Origin: Bacteroidales bacterium
GTDB taxonomy: Bacteria > Bacteroidota > Bacteroidia > Bacteroidales > F082
Assembly: GCA_028704385.1 (NCBI GenBank)
Contig: JAQVLA010000008.1
Location: 1 to 64,000, forward strand
Length of the DNA stretch: 64,000 nt
Reading direction: 5' to 3'
Position numbers and translations under genes: made by a program
In this document: piece by piece, positions 60,341 to 64,000 of the stretch
Layout: every line of letters begins with the position of its first letter
Numbering within the stretch: position 1 is the stretch's first letter
The notes under the pieces: model-generated
Databases searched by the model: none
What the model was told of the DNA's origin: nothing
What the model saw: the letters and a program-made list of their open reading frames with translations, nothing else

Positions 60341-60370
60341 TTGTCAAAACATTATAAGGTAGTAATTTTG
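60341..60370 (+). promoter_or_regulatory. Promoter of the tandem YitT genes
   Basis: TTG at 60341-60343, 19 nt, TAATTTTG at 60363-60370, a perfect Bacteroidota promoter spacing, 29 nt before the start codon. Confidence 0.7.
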
Positions 60371-60399
60371 CCGTAATCTTAATCTTAATCCTTGCTGAC

Positions 60400-61293
60400 A
60401 TGGCATTTATACAAAAAGACAAGCTTTTTTCCAAACGATGGATAATCAATCATTTGCTAATCCTCATAGGTTCGTTTATTCTGGCTTCCGGATTTGTGTT
60501 GTTTATCACCCCTTATAAAATTGTACCTGGAGGTGTTTATGGTATCGCCATTGTATTACATTATATTTTAGGTACACCCGTAGGGCTTACGGCCCTTTCT
60601 ATGGATATTCCGCTTACGCTGATAGGAATCCGTATTTTGGGACCCAGATTTGGTTACAAAACAGTTATCGGATTTTTACTGACTGCCTTTTTTGTAGATG
60701 GAATCACCTACTTATATGGCGAAGATCCTTTGGTAGCCAACGAACCCCTGCTTAGCTCCATTTTCGGCGGTGTTTTTCTGGGTACAGGACTGGGTCTGAT
60801 TTTCAAATCGAAAGCTACCTCAGGAGGCACCGATATTGTCGCTATGATTATCAGTAAATACACCAGCCTTCCGGTTGGTCAGTTGCTCATTTGGGTCGAT
60901 TCTGCTATTGTCCTTATCGGCTTACTGGTATTTCAGGACTGGAAAATTCCGTTGTATTCCCTCATTGTCATTTACATAACAGGAAAAGTGATTGATACTA
61001 TATTACAAGGTGTTGACTATGATAAAACCTTGTTTATCATCAGTGATAAATATGAAGAAATCCGAAGTAAGATCATTGACGATCTTAATCGCGGTGGCAC
61101 CTATCTCAAAGGTAAGGGCATGTATAATGGCAACGAGAAAACAATCATTTTTACAGTAGTAAACCGGCGTGAAATGGCTATGCTTCAGGAATATATCCAT
61201 CAGATTGATCCCAAAGCCTTCGTTACAGTTATCAATGCAAATGAAATACTGGGAGAAGGTTTCAAGTCATTACGCGACAAGCTGGAATCATAG
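60400..61293 (+). CDS. YitT family membrane protein (copy 1)
   Basis: 297 residues. N-terminal part about 1-205 (DUF161/YitT) has five or six membrane helices with GSFILASGFVLFITPYKIVP, VPGGVYGIAIVLH and the conserved KSKATSGGTDIVAMI. The C-terminal cytoplasmic DUF2179 domain has LNRGGTYLKGKGMYNGNEKT. Function is unknown; the family is widespread. It is followed 3 nt later by a second copy of equal length and high similarity. Confidence 0.9.
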   Translation: MAFIQKDKLFSKRWIINHLLILIGSFILASGFVLFITPYKIVPGGVYGIAIVLHYILGTPVGLTALSMDIPLTLIGIRILGPRFGYKTVIGFLLTAFFVDGITYLYGEDPLVANEPLLSSIFGGVFLGTGLGLIFKSKATSGGTDIVAMIISKYTSLPVGQLLIWVDSAIVLIGLLVFQDWKIPLYSLIVIYITGKVIDTILQGVDYDKTLFIISDKYEEIRSKIIDDLNRGGTYLKGKGMYNGNEKTIIFTVVNRREMAMLQEYIHQIDPKAFVTVINANEILGEGFKSLRDKLES

Positions 61294-61296
61294 GAA

Positions 61297-62190
61297 ATGG
61301 CCTTTATTGTCAGCTACCGGCCTTTTAGCCTGCGTTGGATCAAAGCTTATGCCTATATATTAATAGGTGCACTTTTCATTGCAGCGGGATATGTTTTCTT
61401 TATTACTCCACACAAAATTGTTCCGGGTGGTATCTATGGCATATCAATTGTCCTGCACCACAGTTTTAATACGCCTGTTGGATTGATGGCTCTTGCTTTT
61501 AATATTCCACTAACACTTATTGGTATCAAGGTGCTGGGGCCGCGTTTTGGAGCAAAAACTGTTACAGGTTTTTTTCTGACAAGTGGGTTTATGGATGGAT
61601 TCACTTACTTATATGGTGATTTCCCGCTTTTGAAAGACGACCCACTTACCTCAGCCTTATATGGGGGTGCCATCATTGGATTGGGTGTGGGTTTGTTTTT
61701 TAAGTCCAAAGCTACTTGTGGGGGTACGGATGTAATGGCCATGATGGCCGGAAAATGGACTCGTCAGCCACTAGGCAAATTGATGATGAGCATTGATACG
61801 GTTATCGTGGTGATTGGAACGGTAGTGTTTGCCGATTGGAAAATTCCACTCTATTCACTCCTGGCCATATTTGTGATGGGAAAGGTTATTGATATGGTAC
61901 TTGAAGGGGCTCAAACTGACAAAGTAGTGCTGGTCATTTCGGATAAATATGAAACAATAGCTCATAAAATCACATCCGATTTCAAGCGTGGCGCAACATT
62001 GATTAATGGACAAGGCATGTTTGCCGGCAATGAAAGAAATATACTTTTTGTAGTGCTTCGTCGTCGCGAAATCGTTATGCTGAAAGAGTTTATTAGCAAA
62101 ACAGACTTAAAAGCTTTTGTGGTAAGCTTAAACGCATCCGAAATTTTAGGAAAAGGATTTCGCTCGCTTCGCAAAAAACTGGAAAGCTGA
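61297..62190 (+). CDS. YitT family membrane protein (copy 2)
   Basis: 297 residues with the same YitT plus DUF2179 layout: YVFFITPHKIVPGGIYGIS and KSKATCGGTDVMAMM, then FKRGATLINGQGMFAGNERN. It is clearly a tandem duplicate of the preceding gene with more than half of the residues identical. The second copy keeps the conserved glycine-rich segments. It converges with rseP, with stop codons 1 nt apart. Confidence 0.9.
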   Translation: MAFIVSYRPFSLRWIKAYAYILIGALFIAAGYVFFITPHKIVPGGIYGISIVLHHSFNTPVGLMALAFNIPLTLIGIKVLGPRFGAKTVTGFFLTSGFMDGFTYLYGDFPLLKDDPLTSALYGGAIIGLGVGLFFKSKATCGGTDVMAMMAGKWTRQPLGKLMMSIDTVIVVIGTVVFADWKIPLYSLLAIFVMGKVIDMVLEGAQTDKVVLVISDKYETIAHKITSDFKRGATLINGQGMFAGNERNILFVVLRRREIVMLKEFISKTDLKAFVVSLNASEILGKGFRSLRKKLES

Positions 62191-62191
62191 T

Positions 62192-63520
62192 CTATCTGAA
62201 AAGCTTCACCACATCGTTTCCATTGGCAAAAATCAACAAGCCAAACAGCAACACCATGCCAACTATCTGAGCCACTTCCATAAACTTATCGCTGGGTTTG
62301 CGTCCTGCAATGATCTCGTAGAACAGAAACATCACATGACCTCCATCAAGTGCCGGTATGGGCAAAAGATTCAAAACGGCCAACATGATAGATAAAAATG
62401 CGGTGAGTCGCCAGAAACTTTGCCAGTGAAACTCGGGAGGAAATATTGAACCAATCGAAATAAATCCACCCACACTTTCGTAGGCTTTCACTTCGGGTGA
62501 GAACAAAAGCTTGAGTTGCTTGAGGTAGCCCCCAATGCCATCAACAGTTTTCATTACCCCGGCCGGAATTGCTTGTGCAAAATTGTAATGTTTCTCGCTA
62601 AAATGAAAGAAATCATTAAGTTGCTGACTGGGATATACTCCTATTAACCCTTGTTCGGGAACCTGAACAAGTAAATCAACTGAGTCGTTGCCCCTTTTTA
62701 CATTAATTACGACATCCTGATTTTTATATTGCTGGATTGCTTCTCTGAAATCCTGAAAATATCGCATCGAAACACCGTTTATCCCAAGAATGGTATCTCC
62801 CACCATCATGCCTGCCTTTTTGGCAACTGATCCTTCAGAAAAAGCAGCTGCAATAAACGGAATACGAACCGACAGGAACAACGGATTATCGTGCTTTACA
62901 AGCCTGGCAATAGCATTTTCGGGCAAGGTGAGCGTTTCTCTAACGCCATTTCTTTCAATCTCGAGCTGTCTGGCATTTTCAAGAATCATGGTAATGGGGA
63001 TCTTATTAAAATCCTCTATATATTCCCCATTAACACTCAGGATTTTATCACCATTTCGAAAACCAAAAGATCTGGCCAGGCTATCAGTAGCAATGCCATA
63101 ACGATTGGCTTCTGAGGTAGGTAAAAACTGTTCGCCATAAATACTTAACATCCCGATGTAGATCACAAAAGCCAATACCACATTCATCGTAACACCTCCC
63201 AACATGATGATCAGGCGTTGCCAGGCTGGTTTCGACCTGAATTCATAGTCTTTTGGAGGCTGTTTCATGGCTTCCTTATCCATCGACTCATCAATCATGC
63301 CCGAGATTTTAACATATCCGCCCAAAGGCAACCAGCCCATACCATATTCTGTGCCTTTGTGTTTAAACTTAAAAATAGAAAACCAGGGATCAAAAAAGAG
63401 GTAAAATTTCTCAACACGGGTTTTAAAGAGCTTTGCTGCAGCAAAATGACCAAATTCGTGTACAATTACCAGTATCGACAAGCTTAAGAGAAGCTGTATG
63501 ATTTTTATTGCTATTTCCAT
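62192..63520 (-). CDS. rseP: RseP-family site-2 metalloprotease
   Basis: 442 residues. The zinc site HEFGH (21-25) in TM1 and LDGGHVMFLFYE (near 383) in TM3 are intact. It has two PDZ-like regions between them, with GDKILSVNGEYIEDF and GDTILGINGVSMRYF. This protease cuts membrane anti-sigma factors and signal peptides inside the membrane. The substrate here is unknown. Confidence 0.95.
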   Translation of the reverse strand: MEIAIKIIQLLLSLSILVIVHEFGHFAAAKLFKTRVEKFYLFFDPWFSIFKFKHKGTEYGMGWLPLGGYVKISGMIDESMDKEAMKQPPKDYEFRSKPAWQRLIIMLGGVTMNVVLAFVIYIGMLSIYGEQFLPTSEANRYGIATDSLARSFGFRNGDKILSVNGEYIEDFNKIPITMILENARQLEIERNGVRETLTLPENAIARLVKHDNPLFLSVRIPFIAAAFSEGSVAKKAGMMVGDTILGINGVSMRYFQDFREAIQQYKNQDVVINVKRGNDSVDLLVQVPEQGLIGVYPSQQLNDFFHFSEKHYNFAQAIPAGVMKTVDGIGGYLKQLKLLFSPEVKAYESVGGFISIGSIFPPEFHWQSFWRLTAFLSIMLAVLNLLPIPALDGGHVMFLFYEIIAGRKPSDKFMEVAQIVGMVLLFGLLIFANGNDVVKLFR

Positions 63521-63717
63521 TTGATATTAAAAGCTTTTCCTGCTTAATGTTTTTCTCCTGCTGAAAACACAACTCTCAGGAGGATGTTCATTTTAATAAA
63601 AGTCTGCAAGATTACTAAAAATTCTCCGATGCCGGATATACTCCTTCCGCAAATTCAGTATCACAAACTGCTGTTTTAATTATTTTTATGAGTTACAAAC
63701 CCAGCCCTGTATCTTTC

Positions 63718-64000
63718 TTACTCGAATCCAATATAATCCTCCGGATTGATAGGCATGCCATTGAACCACAGTTCAAAATGCAGGTGCGGCCCTGAACTAA
63801 GCTCACCCGAATCGCCAACAACAGCTATCACTTCACCAGCTTTCACGGGGTCGCCTTCTGCTTTCAACAATACAGCATTATGTTTATACACCGACAAAAA
63901 GTTTCCCGCATGTTGCAAACCAATCACATAACCTTTATCAGGTGTCCAGTCGGCGAAAATCACTGTACCTTCCAAAACTGCTTTAATGGCTTCGTTGGCA
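63718..64000 (-). CDS. M23 family peptidase, C-terminal part (cut by window end)
   Basis: At least 93 codons, open to the window edge; the 5' end lies beyond 64000. It has the M23/LytM signature GDSGELSSGPHLHFELWFNG with HLHF zinc and active-site His, preceded by VIGLQHAGNFLSVYKHNAVL. It ends NPEDYIGFE. Such enzymes or their inactive EnvC-type relatives cleave or regulate cleavage of peptidoglycan. Upstream coiled coils cannot be seen. Confidence 0.85.
   Translation of the reverse strand, partial: ANEAIKAVLEGTVIFADWTPDKGYVIGLQHAGNFLSVYKHNAVLLKAEGDPVKAGEVIAVVGDSGELSSGPHLHFELWFNGMPINPEDYIGFE

Overview
The window comes from a Bacteroidota chromosome, most like an anaerobic or facultative member of the Bacteroidales and relatives. 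The evidence is a complete type IX secretion/gliding locus in the order porP-gldK-gldL-gldM-gldN, two secreted Asp-box proteins with C-terminal T9SS sorting domains, Bacteroidota promoters (TTG, about 19 nt, TAnnTTTG), very few Shine-Dalgarno sequences, and an Rhs core segment of the Bacteroidota type. No rRNA, tRNA, CRISPR array, prophage or complete insertion sequence was seen.

Layout. 1-3.4 kb: a decayed polymorphic-toxin locus on the minus strand (an Rhs C-terminal remnant with a secreted partner, an orphan Rhs tip with a likely membrane immunity protein, and an orphan HELGH metalloprotease module with a small membrane protein). 3.4-6.5 kb: uridine phosphorylase-like protein, a tandem Usp protein and CinA. 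6.7-12.4 kb: a minus-strand operon with a T9SS cargo protein, two LPS-type glycosyltransferases, a diacylglycerol-kinase-family protein and RidA. 12.6-16.9 kb: a repeat protein, a large putative metallopeptidase/propeller/barrel protein and a toxin-antitoxin pair whose toxin carries a nonsense codon. 16.9-24 kb: ETF subunits, an S41 protease coupled to a two-component system, and PhoH. 24.3-31.2 kb: a DUF4160/DUF2442 pair, M14 peptidase, DUF3995 protein, phosphofructokinase, dicarboxylate symporter and a second T9SS cargo protein. 31.2-38.7 kb: two TetR regulators and an RND tripartite efflux operon.

38.8-46.4 kb: an HMA/AraC regulator, followed by a tightly overlapping six-gene operon: PqqD-like protein, ATP-grasp ligase, divergent PLP decarboxylase, urea-channel/M23-peptidase fusion, TPR/beta-barrel protein and TPR protein. 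This is the best candidate for an undescribed system. It has the parts for making or modifying a small molecule or peptide and moving it across the envelope, but no product can be named and no precursor peptide was found.

46.4-52.2 kb: a respiratory cluster with a six-heme lipoprotein carrying a collagen-like segment, a one-heme lipoprotein, a beta-barrel protein, a class I cytochrome c, a seven-heme cytochrome and a cytochrome b561-like membrane protein. A perfect FNR-type palindrome lies upstream. 52.2-64 kb: M28 peptidase, nitroreductase, the porP-gldKLMN operon, tandem YitT-family membrane proteins, RseP and the end of an M23 peptidase gene that runs off the window.
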